NCBI RefSeq assembly: GCF_000143415.4
Contig: NW_003314342.1
Coordinates: 747,087-811,086, forward strand
Direction of reading: 5' to 3'
Origin: Selaginella moellendorffii
Taxonomy: Eukaryota > Streptophyta > Lycopodiopsida > Selaginellales > Selaginellaceae
Length of the DNA stretch: 64,000 nucleotides
Below the pieces are notes generated by a model. It was not told the DNA's origin. It did not search any database and saw only the letters and a program-made list of their open reading frames with translations. This document shows, one piece after another, positions 1 through 12,780 of this stretch. Each line of letters begins with the position of its first letter. Within the stretch, counting starts at the first letter, position 1. Both the position numbers and the translations under genes were made by a program.

Positions 1-295
1 TATATATGTATATATATATATATATAAATAGTACTGTTTAGTAAACAATATTTAGTCTTTTAATTAAAAAGGAAGAAAAATATACTCTAACTTTATAATG
101 TCTATATTTGATGGTCACATAACTCAATTTTATTTTTCATTTGAATACCTTAAAAAGCCCATATAAATGAATTTCATCATAGTTTTATTCTAGAACCGGA
201 TATATATAGTAATCTTGAAAATTACAATAAATCACATATTTTCAAGGTCATTAGTGTATATGTAAAATTCATAACTCTAATGAATTATTAAATTT

Positions 296-470
296 TGTGA
301 GTGCATGGAATATGGAAAGGGAATACAGAAATGTGCATATCAATTAGCCCAAAAACCCTAGCTTATATACAGGAGCGAGTGGTTCGGATTGAAACCAATC
401 CAACGGCTACCAAAATCCTACTATGCTAATATTAGTATACGGCATCATAGCCGTACACTTGGCCCTCACA
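296..470 (-). repeat. LTR of gypsy element 1 (3' LTR in element sense)
   Basis: It starts TGTGAG and ends CTCACA, a 6-bp inverted repeat with TG...CA ends. By eye it differs from the other LTR at about 13 of 175 positions, four of the changes clustered around 363-368. It contains an element-sense TATATAAG (rc of CTTATATA, about 361-368), a candidate promoter. Confidence 0.92.
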
Positions 471-485
471 TCATCCCCTCCTCTC
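471..485 (-). other. Polypurine tract of gypsy element 1
   Basis: On the minus strand this reads GAGAGGAGGGGATGA and directly abuts the LTR, the expected place for the plus-strand primer. The same purine run precedes the LTRs at 54,750 and, slightly altered, 35,320 and 59,381. Confidence 0.85.
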
Positions 486-667
486 GGAATAATGGAAGGC
501 CGTCAGGGTTCTCTTGTAGATAGGCCGGGATCTGGAGGAACGTCAGGAGGAGGCATCGGCAGATCTGTAGACGGTATTAACTGCTTCTGATCCCTTTGTA
601 TGAAGCGTTTTAACCGCTGTACTGCACAATCTCCGGAGGATCGGCCTGCTGAACGTCATGCCGAACC

Positions 668-3600
668 TCATAAACTTGTTCCAACTTGCCGCAACACCCG
701 ATATGGTCCTTTCCACTGCGCAAGAAGCCCCTTAGATAAACCACGTACCGTAAGATGGGGAAAACGGACTAACACCAAATCATCCACTTTGTACTCCGCA
801 GGTGGATGATGATGGGAATTGTAGCGCCGTTGTTGTCCCACCTGTATGCGGCCTAAGTGTTCAGCAGACTCTGCTCGGACAAGTGGAAGAATGCTTGTCA
901 AATATTGATCCCATGACCTAGCATCAGAAGCTCGTGGCAATCGCGAAGGTAAACCCAGCTCTATTGGTAATATTGGATCATGACCATATAGAAGTTTATA
1001 TGGTGAAGCACCAACAGAACTCTGCACCCCTGTGACATAGGCATACCGAAGAGACGGCAAATAACCATCCCAATCCGAATGCTGAAAGTTCATATACTTC
1101 GCAATCATCCCTTTGAATGTCCGAACGAGCCGTTCCACCAGACTGTCTGATTGTGGATGATAAGCACTCGTAAAAGTGTGGCGTATCCCCAACCGAGATG
1201 TCAAAACATGAAATACCTCAGCCATAAATGCAGGACCATTATCCGAAAGAATCCGCTCTGGACAAGAATGCTGGAACACCACTCGATTGAGGAGGAAGTA
1301 TCCAACAGCAATTGCAGAGGCACTAGCAAGAGCACCAACTTCCACCCAACGAGTCAAGTAGTCAGAAGCAATAATAACATACTCATTGCCAGCAGTCGAT
1401 CATGGAAAAGGTCCCATAAGATCAAATGCTACCAACTCAAACGGACGGGAAACTGCAATTGACTCCAACCGTCCTTCCACAGCACAAGGGGGAGTATTAC
1501 GAACTTGGCACCAAATGCAGCTATGCACATACCGGATAATATCACGTCGCATCTCTGGCCAATAGAAAGACCTGCGCAGTTTCTCGGTGATACGACGGTG
1601 TCCCATATGCCCACCTAGAACAGGAGAATCATGGTAGACATGGAGAAACCGCGGAATAAACACTGAAGGCACCACCAGCCATAAATGATCATCAGGATCT
1701 GTCCCCACAAAATAAAGAAGGCCATCTTCAAGGCGATATTGAGAATGTAAATGCCGGAAAGGCAAGTCATCAGCAAGTGATGCAGGATTCTCAAACCCAT
1801 CTCGAAGCCTTTGAATCCACGGCTCAATTTTTTGAGCCTCACAAACCTCATCAAGAGAAGGTAGATCTTGCTCTGCGCCCTGTGGACACTGAACGTCAAG
1901 GACAGCAACCGCTGACGGCATAGAATCCTCATCTAGAAAATCCACAGATGTTGGAACAACAGGTTCATCAGAAACATGAGAAGTGAGTGGAGAAGGAAGA
2001 GGAGCTCGAGAAAAGGCATCAGCATCAGCCATAGAACTCCCTGGGCGATGAACAACATCGAAATCATATATCTGAAGCTTCAAAGCCCATCGAGCCGTAC
2101 GACCAACCAGGTTCTTCCACTTCAATAATGAAGTAACAGCAGCATGGTCACCTTCAAGTAACGTCCGAGAACCATGTAGATATGCATGAAGTTTCTCGAA
2201 ACCCCAGACTGCTGCTAAACACTCCTTCTCTGTCGTAGAGTAGTTCATCTCTGCTGGTTGTAATGTACGGCTTATGTATGCAATGGGATGGCACTGACCA
2301 GGCACACTCAAGCTCTCTTGCATCAACACACCTCCAAGACCAATGTTAGAAGCATTCACGCGCAAAATAAAAGGTCGAGTGTAGTCAGGATATGCCAAAA
2401 CCGGAGGAGTCGTCAATAGCTCTTTGAGATTCACGAACGCCTGCTCACAATCCGGAGACCAGATGAAAGATGACGTTGATGACTTCAACAATGCTCGCAA
2501 TGGTGTAGTGCGATCGGAAAGATGATCCACAAAACGATTGAGATACTGCACGTTACCCAAAAAACGCTGCACATCATTCACACACTTCGAAGTAGGGAAC
2601 TTTAGAACAGCCACAAGTTTGTCAGGATCAACTTGCAAACCCTCACGAGAAATACGGTACCCAAGATAAGTTGTGTCCTTGGACCCAAACACGCACTTTG
2701 ACCGCTTCAATTTTAAACCAACGTCGCGTAGCCGATCCAACACTTTACAAACATCACAAACGTGCTCCTCCCACGTCCCCTCCGAGTGGATCAAGACATC
2801 ATCAATGAAGTCAGCCGTCACCTCCGGCATATCGCAAAGAACCTCGTCCATCATCCGCTGAAAAGTTACTGGAGCATTGTTCAAACCAAACGGCATCACC
2901 AAGAACTCATACAAACCAAATGGTGTACGAAAAGCAGTCTTAGGAATATCTTCTTCGGCCATCGGTACTTGCCAATACCCAGAAGCAAGATCTAGCTTGG
3001 TGAACCAACGACTTCGCCCCAGACGATCCAAGAGATCAGCAGTGTGAGGAAGAGGGTACACGTCCGGGATCGTCACTTCATTTAACGGACGATAGTCGAT
3101 ACAGAAATGAATACTCCCATCAGGCTTCGTCACAAGATGAGGTTCACATGCCCAAGGACTCCGCGACTTTCAAATAACACCCTTCTCCAACATCTCCTTG
3201 ACGTTTGCATGTAAAATCTTGATCTCCTTGGGTGACCGACAACGAACAGGAACCTTGATTGGACAAGCATCCCCGGTTGGAATGGGATGACGTGTGGCAA
3301 TCTTGGCCCCAGATGATAGGTCAAATTCAAAGAGATCAGAATACTCCTTCATGAGCTGGTCAACAGCTGCAACACAAAAATCATCGGAGGGATCGGAAAA
3401 GGGAAGAGCAGAACAAGATGGAAACACAAGAGGAAATAGTGGGGGAACAAAAGTAATGGAAGCAGAGGTAAAAGTAGAGGGACGAAGAGGTACGGAAGTG
3501 AGAGGAATGAATGAAACATAAGGAAGTATGAGACAAAGGGGAGAAGCCTCAAAGTCACACTTGGCATGATTGTGCTGCAACCAATCCATACCAAGAATGA

Positions 3601-3964
3601 GGTCAAAAGCTTGACTCAGCACCACCCGCAACGACTGCAACTCAAGCTCGAGATCGCCCACGCGCACAACCAGGTCCGCCTCATCTCGTGCACATGCATG
3701 TGTACGGCCGTTGTCATAAAGAATGAAAACTGGATCCACCGCACGACGCAAGTGCAGACAACAACGTGTGGCAACAGGTCGAGCAATAGAAGATAAACTC
3801 GAACCTGTATCAACCAACACGGAGAGAAGAATAGGAGACCTCTTGTTAAAAAAACGAGCTTGGAAAGTAAACACTGGATGAACCGGTGCCGAGTGAACCC
3901 CTTGATGATACTCCCGAAAGAAAGATGGAGGGGTCACTAACTTATTCGCACAAGGTCCCTCCAT
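668..3964 (-). pseudogene. pol: gypsy pol: protease, reverse transcriptase, RNase H, integrase (two in-frame TGA codons)
   Basis: One reading frame from the ATG at 3964 down to 668 is broken by TGA at 3170-3172 and at 1400-1402. Domains in order: an aspartic protease with DTGSS (about 3795-3810); RT with the FIDDVLIHS active-site motif (about 2770-2800); RNase H (about 2000-2450); an integrase zinc finger ending CIWC (about 1510-1525); and a catalytic core with LSDNGPAF (about 1225-1250). The distal end loses frame near 680, where relatives read on through a QQLKRFIQRDQ motif. I saw no chromodomain. At the 3170 site a relative at 32,700 has CGG, so an arginine codon mutated to TGA is plausible. 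The 1400 TGA is shared with that relative. The ATG at 3964 overlaps the gag stop by one base (TAATG). Confidence 0.9.
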
Positions 3965-4896
3965 TACTCATGCGACTCCTTGTTTCCCGAATGCACCTCG
4001 GTATCCAAACTTTCCACCGCAGCAGCACCAACGGGACGTTGCTGATGCCAAGGTCTCCACCTAGGAAATGGAGGTCGCCAATCCGGAAAGCACCGACAAT
4101 GCCGATAAGTATGACCAACTTCATCACACGCCCAGCAACGAACATCACGGCTACGACCACGTCCTCGCCCTTGTCCTTGGACTCGAGTAGCAGCAACATC
4201 AACCTCCATGGGAACAGGACCATCACTCATAGGAAGTGGAGCTGAAGGACGTGTAGCAAGAAGTGGAAGAGGCGACGTCTCATAACGTTGTGCCAAGCGA
4301 AGAGCATCGTCAAGAGTGGCAGGAGCAAGTGCATGCACAAGTCCGACAAGATCTTGACGAAGTGCTGGCCACAACATTCCTAGCTTGATCCGCTCCGACA
4401 TATTTAGCTCCGCACGAAGCAAAAGACTTCGGAAACAAACACAAAATTGCATCACCGACTCAGATGGCCCTTGTTGAAGACGATGCAATTGTTGGAAGGC
4501 ATCATCACAATCGTCGGCATGTCCGAAGGCACGTTTGAAGACGTCCGGAAGAACACTCCAATCGCCACGAGTGACTGCGCTCAATCCATTGTACCACTGC
4601 AGTGCCGTCCCTTGGAGACATGTGGGGAACTCACGCAAACGTCGAGCATCATCCCAAGAATGATATGTGGCAATCACCATGAAGTGATCGAACCAATGGT
4701 ACACATCATCCCCAGGATTCCCACGAAAGAACTCCGGCCGAATGCGAGGATTGGCACCAAGAGCAGGAGGAGTTGTACCATGTGCTGTGAACGCCACCAT
4801 CAACTGAGTTTGGTTGTTCAATTGCAAGCGCATAACATCAAGCAATTGAACCAACTGCTACTCTAGAGTCAAAGGAGGAGATTGCGGATCGGCCAT
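3964..4896 (-). pseudogene. gag: gypsy gag with CCHC zinc knuckle (in-frame TAG near the start)
   Basis: The frame starts at ATG 4896 and meets TAG at 4862-4864 (codon 12-13). It is then open from M at 4854 to TAA at 3964-3966, about 296 residues. The central part is a retrotransposon gag capsid-like region (a HWFDHF...WYNGL stretch). Near the C-terminus is a nucleic-acid-binding zinc knuckle CWACDEVGHTYRHC (C-x2-C-x4-H-x4-C), preceded by an RG-rich basic run. Translation could begin at 4854, bypassing the TAG. The stop overlaps the pol ATG. Confidence 0.88.
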
Positions 4897-5111
4897 GAAG
4901 ATGAATGAAAAAGAAAGAGCAAAAGAAGAGAAATGACAAAAAGCTGGAAAGGAATGGTAGATCTAGACAATGCAAAAAGCTAGATCTAAACCAAAATCCT
5001 GAAAGGAAAGAACAAAAGAAAGGAAATGGAAAAAACTAGATTTAGACAATGCAAAAGCTAAATTTAAATCAAAATCCCAAATCCAAACACTCCCCAGAGA
5101 CAATCAAAGGT

Positions 5112-5129
5112 GCCTCTCCACTCCACCAA
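5112..5129 (-). other. Primer-binding site of gypsy element 1
   Basis: Immediately after the LTR the minus strand reads TTGGTGGAGTGGAGAGGC. It holds the TGG expected opposite a tRNA CCA end but is not the initiator-Met type (TGGTATCAGAGC). The related element at 30,446 has TTGGTGGAAATGAGG in the same place. I cannot name the tRNA. Confidence 0.5.
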
Positions 5130-5304
5130 TGTGAGTGCATGGAATATGGAAAGGGAATACAAAAATGTGCATATCAATTAGCCCAAAAACATTATTTTAT
5201 ATACAGGAGCGACTGGTTCGGATTGAAACCAATTCGACGGCTACTAAAATCCCATTACGCTAATATTAGTATACGGCATCATAGCCGTACACTTGGCCCT
5301 GACA
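5130..5304 (-). repeat. LTR of gypsy element 1 (5' LTR in element sense)
   Basis: It is the partner of 296-470 and also starts TGTGAG. Its outer end reads CTGACA rather than CTCACA. It carries the element's promoter and 5' leader. The bases just inside (5129 leftward on the minus strand) read TTGGTGGAGTGG. Confidence 0.92.
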
Positions 5305-6300
5305 ATTTTTTTCTTTTATAAATTTAAAATATTTAATTAAAATATTAAGGTATTATTATTATATATTTTACAAAAATAGAAAAATAACCTCAAAGATATG
5401 ATATAAGTATAATATATATAATCTATATAAGCTGGAAAGTTAAATGAGCTCTTTAAAATATCACTAGTAGGAACTTAATAAATAAAAAATATTTATGTAA
5501 AATAACTTTTATAATTTTTAATAAATAGGTATGAATTGCTTATGCAACCAGTTTAAACAGCTAAAAACCTTTAAAACAATGATGATAATCATAAAGTGGT
5601 TAGTACACTAAGTTAAAGTATTGCAATTAATTAAACACTAGGTTAGAGCATCATAATATGTTGAGATATACTAGAGGCAGTAAATTGTAGTAAATTTAAA
5701 TAAAGATACTTCCCACTTTTGATTTCTTATAAAGTTAAAGTTTTAAAAGAAAATTAAAAAAACATTATATGAAGTTTACATAAAAATTAGCATATGTATT
5801 AATACTAAAAAAATCACTTATATTTAAGAAAAATAATAAAAGTATTAGAATGAGATTTTAGAAAAATATTTAATTTTTTTAATTTTATATGGGTTGTAAG
5901 ATAAACCTAGAATATGGTTGGATATTCTGGGATATTTTACCATCTAATAGTTAATATTTATTTAAATTAATCTTTTACTTATAAACATATTTATAATTTA
6001 TAAACACTTCCTAGTATATTCTACTTTATTCTACCATTGAAAGTTGTAATAAAATTAGAATGAAATTTATGTAAGTAACTATCTTAATTAATAGTGTTTA
6101 AATTTATAAATAAGTTAATTATTGATTATATTATCATTAAAAATTAATAAATAAACAAGCAAGTTGCTTGTATGTAAATCTACTTGTACCTGAATAGCTT
6201 AAGGTACACAAGCTTTCATTCATTTTTGGTTTGAAAGTTCTAGAGGTTTTGTAACTTTCCTACAGCAAGCTATAATACAAGCTCCAAATAAGAAACTTTT
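5305..6300. other. AT-rich non-coding spacer (duplicated)
   Basis: The stretch is strongly AT-rich with no coding frame of note and is matched almost base for base by 14,709-15,590. I see no gene or RNA in it. Confidence 0.7.
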
Positions 6301-6319
6301 ACTTGAGGATTCTTTACAT

Positions 6320-6443
6320 CCGGATCTGGTCTGCATCATGGAAAGCCATCAATTTACTCTGGAACTTCCCTCACACCTGTGCTGCTCAAATCCAGGCATC
6401 TGAGTTGGAGCCATCAAGTCGGCTCTTGGTACCAAAGACTATT
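6320..6443 (+). pseudogene. Relic of a subtilase exon, inverted relative to the intact gene
   Basis: The plus strand aligns with exon 9 of the neighbouring subtilase, which lies on the minus strand. Shared blocks include TCTGGAACTTCC (around the catalytic serine), AAATCCAGGCA, GAGTTGGAG and GCCATCAAGTCGGCTCT, ending at GGTACCAAAG. Short deletions break the frame and the SGTSMGCPH motif is lost. The same relic is in copy B at 15,680-15,792, so it predates the duplication. Confidence 0.75.
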
Positions 6444-6769
6444 CAACACTAGCTCTGGGGAGTTATGGATATTGCCACGCTTAAGTAAGCTTACTTCCAT
6501 GTTAAAATCTCAATGTTTCATCTACACAAACCCCTAGGTGTTTGGCCCGCATCCAAGAGCATAACGAGCGGACAAAGGAAGAATCAAGTAGCAAATTAGT
6601 GACGGCTCCATCATAGTGAAAAGCCATTGAAGCAAAGGATTCTTTGCCCAAGGTGGGGATGAAGAGGACTAACTTAGTATATAAGATCAGGCGTTGGCAT
6701 AGAGTTCTCGTCTCTCTCATTGAGTTACAGATCAACCCCAAGCACAAGCCATCGAACAGTGCTGGGATC

Positions 6770-7060
6770 TTATGTTTTGTTGCTACAATTTGACAGGAAA
6801 TTCTCAAGCATGGTGTTGTACCGTGGACTAGAAATGCTCAGAGCAAACCCCAATGCAGTGAATTTGATCAATCGAAAGCTCTTTTATCCAACACCTCGAT
6901 AAGATCCACTTTGGGGAGCTAAACGAATGTTTTGTAGAAAGTTTGGGTACTGCATTATTATGCCGAAAGAGGGCATCTTGGAAATGAAAGGGATTGAAGC
7001 TTGACGCATTGTTTTGCCGCCAAATCTTGTGACCTGGAACATTCTTATCATGTCGTCTGC
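6770..7060 (+). pseudogene. Decayed PPR gene segment
   Basis: GTGGACTAGAAATGCTCAGA and the bases after it match the PPR gene at 11,635-11,700 (GTGGACTGGAATGCTCCGA...). GTGACCTGGAACATTCTTAT at about 7030 matches 12,001-12,020. No frame survives. The copy at 16,120-16,410 has the same decay, so the relic is older than the duplication. Confidence 0.7.
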
Positions 7061-7072
7061 CATCTCTTCAAC

Positions 7073-9873
<2,801 letters not shown>

Positions 9874-10163
9874 CGCTCCAGGGAAATCTTCTCCCCATGC
9901 GGCTCCATTTTAAAGGCTAAAGCGCGGGCGGAAGCTCCAACCACGGGCAAAGGCCACTCCGCCAGCCGATCAATAAGTCTCGTCCATTTCTATCGGATCA
10001 CGCATCATATCACCAAAATCCAAAGAAAGAACCTCGCACGCATCATTCCCGCCAAATGCAGGCAACTTAAAACACTAAACCCCAGCTAGGGCTTTGTTTT
10101 ACCGCATTAAAACAAAGACTAGACTTACAAGGAGTGTTAAATCACTCGCTCTCTCTCTCGTGT
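9874..10163. promoter_or_regulatory. Upstream region of subtilase copy A
   Basis: This 290-bp spacer separates the subtilase start from the SPOC-gene fragment; both face left. It should hold the subtilase promoter. I see no clear TATA box. Copy B has the same spacer with a few short deletions. Confidence 0.4.
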
Positions 10164-10427
10164 CTAGCTAGCTTCTATGACGCCTTTGCTGTGAAGGGGC
10201 CGCAACGCTAGCCTTCTTATAATGCAACGTTTTTTGATGAGCAGCTTGATTAGGATGTACCCACTGTCCATAAGAAGAATTAGCAGCTGCGGTTCCACCA
10301 CCACCACCACCACCACCACCACCGCCACTACCAGCGACACTACTAGCAGAAGGCGGTGGCGGAGGCCCTGGCGGTAGAGGTGGCCGCAAGACTGGAAATC
10401 CTCCGCCTGGATTCGACGAGCTATCCT
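10164..10427 (-). pseudogene. 3' fragment of the TFIIS-M/SPOC gene, cut by the duplication edge
   Basis: It is nearly identical to the last ~265 bases of the gene at 19,505-22,965, including a poly-glycine tract and the C-terminal HYKKASVAAPSQQRRHRS. It begins abruptly at 10,427 with no upstream exons. The glycine run is shorter than in copy B, as expected of an unstable GGT/CCA repeat. Confidence 0.92.
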
Positions 10428-10808
10428 CGACGATGGCTTACAAGAGCAGGGATTAAGCTTCTTTGCGAGTGGAAGCCGAGTCTCTCTAGCAGTGAAAGCG
10501 GATCTTGTGATTGATCCACGAAAATCCAGCAAAGAGAAAAGGTCGAGAACTTACACGATGGCAAATGGTGGAGAGAAATCCCAGTGGAAGCCAACGCCTC
10601 CTGTGTGCTGCATGAAAGCTGCCATGTATCGCCATCGATCGAGGAGACTGGACCCTTGAATCCTCTGGTTCACCCAGCGATGCCCACATTCCATCCCATC
10701 CACTGTCATCCTCGATCAGGGCTGGATCCTGCAAGCCCTGGCGCGGTGGTGCGCCAGAGATCCCCGAGACATTGATAGCATAGCTTAAACCCTGGATGGA
10801 AGCTTTAC
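10428..10808. other. Spacer before the PPR gene
   Basis: This single-copy stretch lies between the duplication edge and the PPR reading frame. A 122-residue minus-strand frame covers part of it but has no recognisable domain. It probably contains the PPR gene's promoter. Confidence 0.4.
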
Positions 10809-12438
10809 ATGGTTGCCAAGAACATCTTTCGCCGGGATGATCACTTGGAATCATACGCTTGTCTCGTCAGGTGCTGTGGTAACGCGAAAGATCTGAGCGA
10901 TGCTCGCAAGATCCACGCTTTGATCGAAGGAACCCATTACAAGAACAACGTCTACATTGCGAATCTCCTCGTCCAAATGTATGGCAAATGCGGGAGCTCT
11001 GGCGATGCACGCAGCGTGTTTGATTCCATTCTCACCGCCAACTCCTTTTCGTGGACAATCCTGCTCCAAGCCCACATTCACAACCAGCAGCTCCACGAGG
11101 CCAAGCGCGTTTTCGATTCCATGCCCGGGAAGAATGTAGTGACTTGGAATGCGCTTCTTTCGGCAAATGCCAACAGCGGGCAAGTTCATGAAGCGAGGCT
11201 TGTTTTCGATCGAATTCCAGAGTGGGACGTTTTTTCGTATGAATGCTATTGTCACTGGGTTTGCGAAAGCTGGAATGATCAGCCAGGCTAGAAACAAATT
11301 CGAAAACATGCCTGAGAGAGACTCTGTGTCGTGGAATGTGATTATTTCGGCATATGCTCAAGCTGGAGATTTTCTTGAAGCAAAGAAGCTGTTTGATAGA
11401 ATGGAACGAGATCATGATTCTCACAAAAGACTGAGCAATCCAGTCCCATGGAACTCTATGATCGTTGCGCATGCTCAGTGCGGAGATCTTGATGGAGCAC
11501 GAAAGTTCTTTGCGAGGATGGCGCAGAGAGATTGCGTGTCGTGGGCAACACTTATCAACTCTTTTGCGCAGCATGGCTGCACTAATCTAGCAAGAGACAC
11601 ATATGAGAGAATGCCACAGCACGATGTTATAGCGTGGACTGGAATGCTCCGAGCAAACTCCCAGTGCGGTGAAATCGATCAAGTACACAATTTCTTTGAT
11701 TCAATGCCTCAAAGAAACCTTGTGTCGTGGACACTTTTCCTAGCAGCACTTTGAAATCAAGATAATCTTGCAAAAGATAGAAGAGTGTTTGATCTGATGC
11801 CCCAGAGAGACAGCGTTCCTTGGAATGTTATGATCACTGCATATGCCCAACGAGGGCATGTAAACGAAGCAAAGTACTTTTTTGACAGTGTAGAAGTTCC
11901 AAACGTTATCACGTGGAATTGCATGATCGGAGCGTATGGGCAAAATGGACACTTAGACGATGCTTGGGCATTGTTTAAACGCTGTTTACAGCCAAACATA
12001 GTGACCTGGAACGTTCTTATCGTGTCGTTTGCCCAGAATCTACATTGTGCTGAGTCCATTCATCTCTTTGACGTCTTGAATCTGGAAGGATTCAAGCCAG
12101 ACGAGCTGAGTTTCATGGGCCTTTTGATTGCTTGCTGCCACCTTGGGCTGGTAATTGCTGCTAGAGATACCTTGGCTTCAATGGTTTTTGACTACGATAT
12201 AAGCCCTGAGCGAGATCACTACTGCTGCTTGATCGGTGTTCTTGCGGGAGCTGGGCTCTTGGATGATGCTGAGGATCTCATCAACACAATGCCATTTCTT
12301 CCAGATGTTTCCAACTGGGGATGCTTCGTGAGTGCCTGTAAGATCCACTCTGTTGGAGTGGATAGGAGTGTTGGTGCTGCTTGCAATGCCATCGCGATGG
12401 ATCCTAAAAACTCAGCGCCATACAACAATTTTTACTGA
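10809..12438 (+). pseudogene. PPR (PLS-type) gene, intronless, one frameshift and one nonsense codon
   Basis: PPR proteins bind organellar RNA for editing, splicing or stability. The frame from ATG 10,809 encodes repeated ~31-35-residue motifs (LVQMYGKCG, WNALLSANANSGQ, FDSMP). At the T6 run about 11,230-11,235 one extra T shifts the frame; the next frame continues the repeats without loss (WNVIISAYAQAGD, WNSMIVAHAQCGD). An in-frame TGA at 11,752-11,754 stops it, after which repeats resume from 11,785 to TGA at 12,436-12,438. The end lies within the E-like region (DPKNSAPY), short of a full E/DYW tail. It is either a pseudogene or carries two sequencing errors; the early stop and missing tail favour a pseudogene. 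Confidence 0.85.
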
Positions 12439-12780
12439 TGAGTGGTTAAACTAGCATTTTGGTATATTTAAATTTTTTGTGAAGCTTTTTTCAATCTAAC
12501 TCTCTCGAAAGTTGTTATACCAGAATATTTTACTGCTCCTGTAGTGTTGGAGCTCTGTTTCAAGGAATTCTTTACCTGCTCCAAATACTTCAAAACCACT
12601 TCTAAAACGAGCTCTTTTATAGTTAATTAAATCATTAATAATTAATTAATTATATTTAGGGTTTAAGGTCTATTCAAGAGCACAACATGGAGAAGAAATG
12701 AAGTGTTATATTGCCCAAATAGATTCTATATGATTTTGAAATTGTGTATTCGAATAGTAGAATTTCAAGTCTGCAGCAAA
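12439..12780. other. AT-rich spacer
   Basis: This is 3' flank of the PPR gene. No coding frame or RNA gene was seen. Confidence 0.5.

Larger units (their letters stand above)
296..5304 (-). mobile_element. Ty3/gypsy LTR retrotransposon, nearly complete, minus strand (element 1)
   Basis: The element has two 175-bp LTRs (296-470 and 5130-5304), a polypurine tract beside the left LTR, a gag frame, and a pol frame in the order protease, reverse transcriptase, RNase H, integrase. RT before integrase makes it Ty3/gypsy rather than copia. It is flanked by AATTT (291-295) and AATTT (5304-5308, sharing one base with the LTR end), a 5-bp target duplication. The matching stretch of copy B near 14,700 has no insertion. 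Three nonsense codons and a frameshift suggest it no longer encodes a full set of proteins. At least four relatives lie elsewhere in the window. Confidence 0.95.

Noticed and set aside
3970-3990. GGGAAAC in the minus strand shortly before the gag stop, a perfect X-XXY-YYZ slippery heptamer in the gag frame
   Set aside because: After a -1 slip the frame meets TGA before reaching pol, and the relatives at 31,930 and 61,265 do not keep the heptamer, so programmed frameshifting is not supported.
4447-4866. 139-codon plus-strand frame within gag of element 1
   Set aside because: It is the reverse strand of the gag coding region, and the same antisense frame recurs in the relatives; no domain.
10486-10854. 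122-residue minus-strand frame upstream of the PPR gene
   Set aside because: No domain, no splice-supported extension and no copy elsewhere; it may be a gene remnant but I cannot support it.
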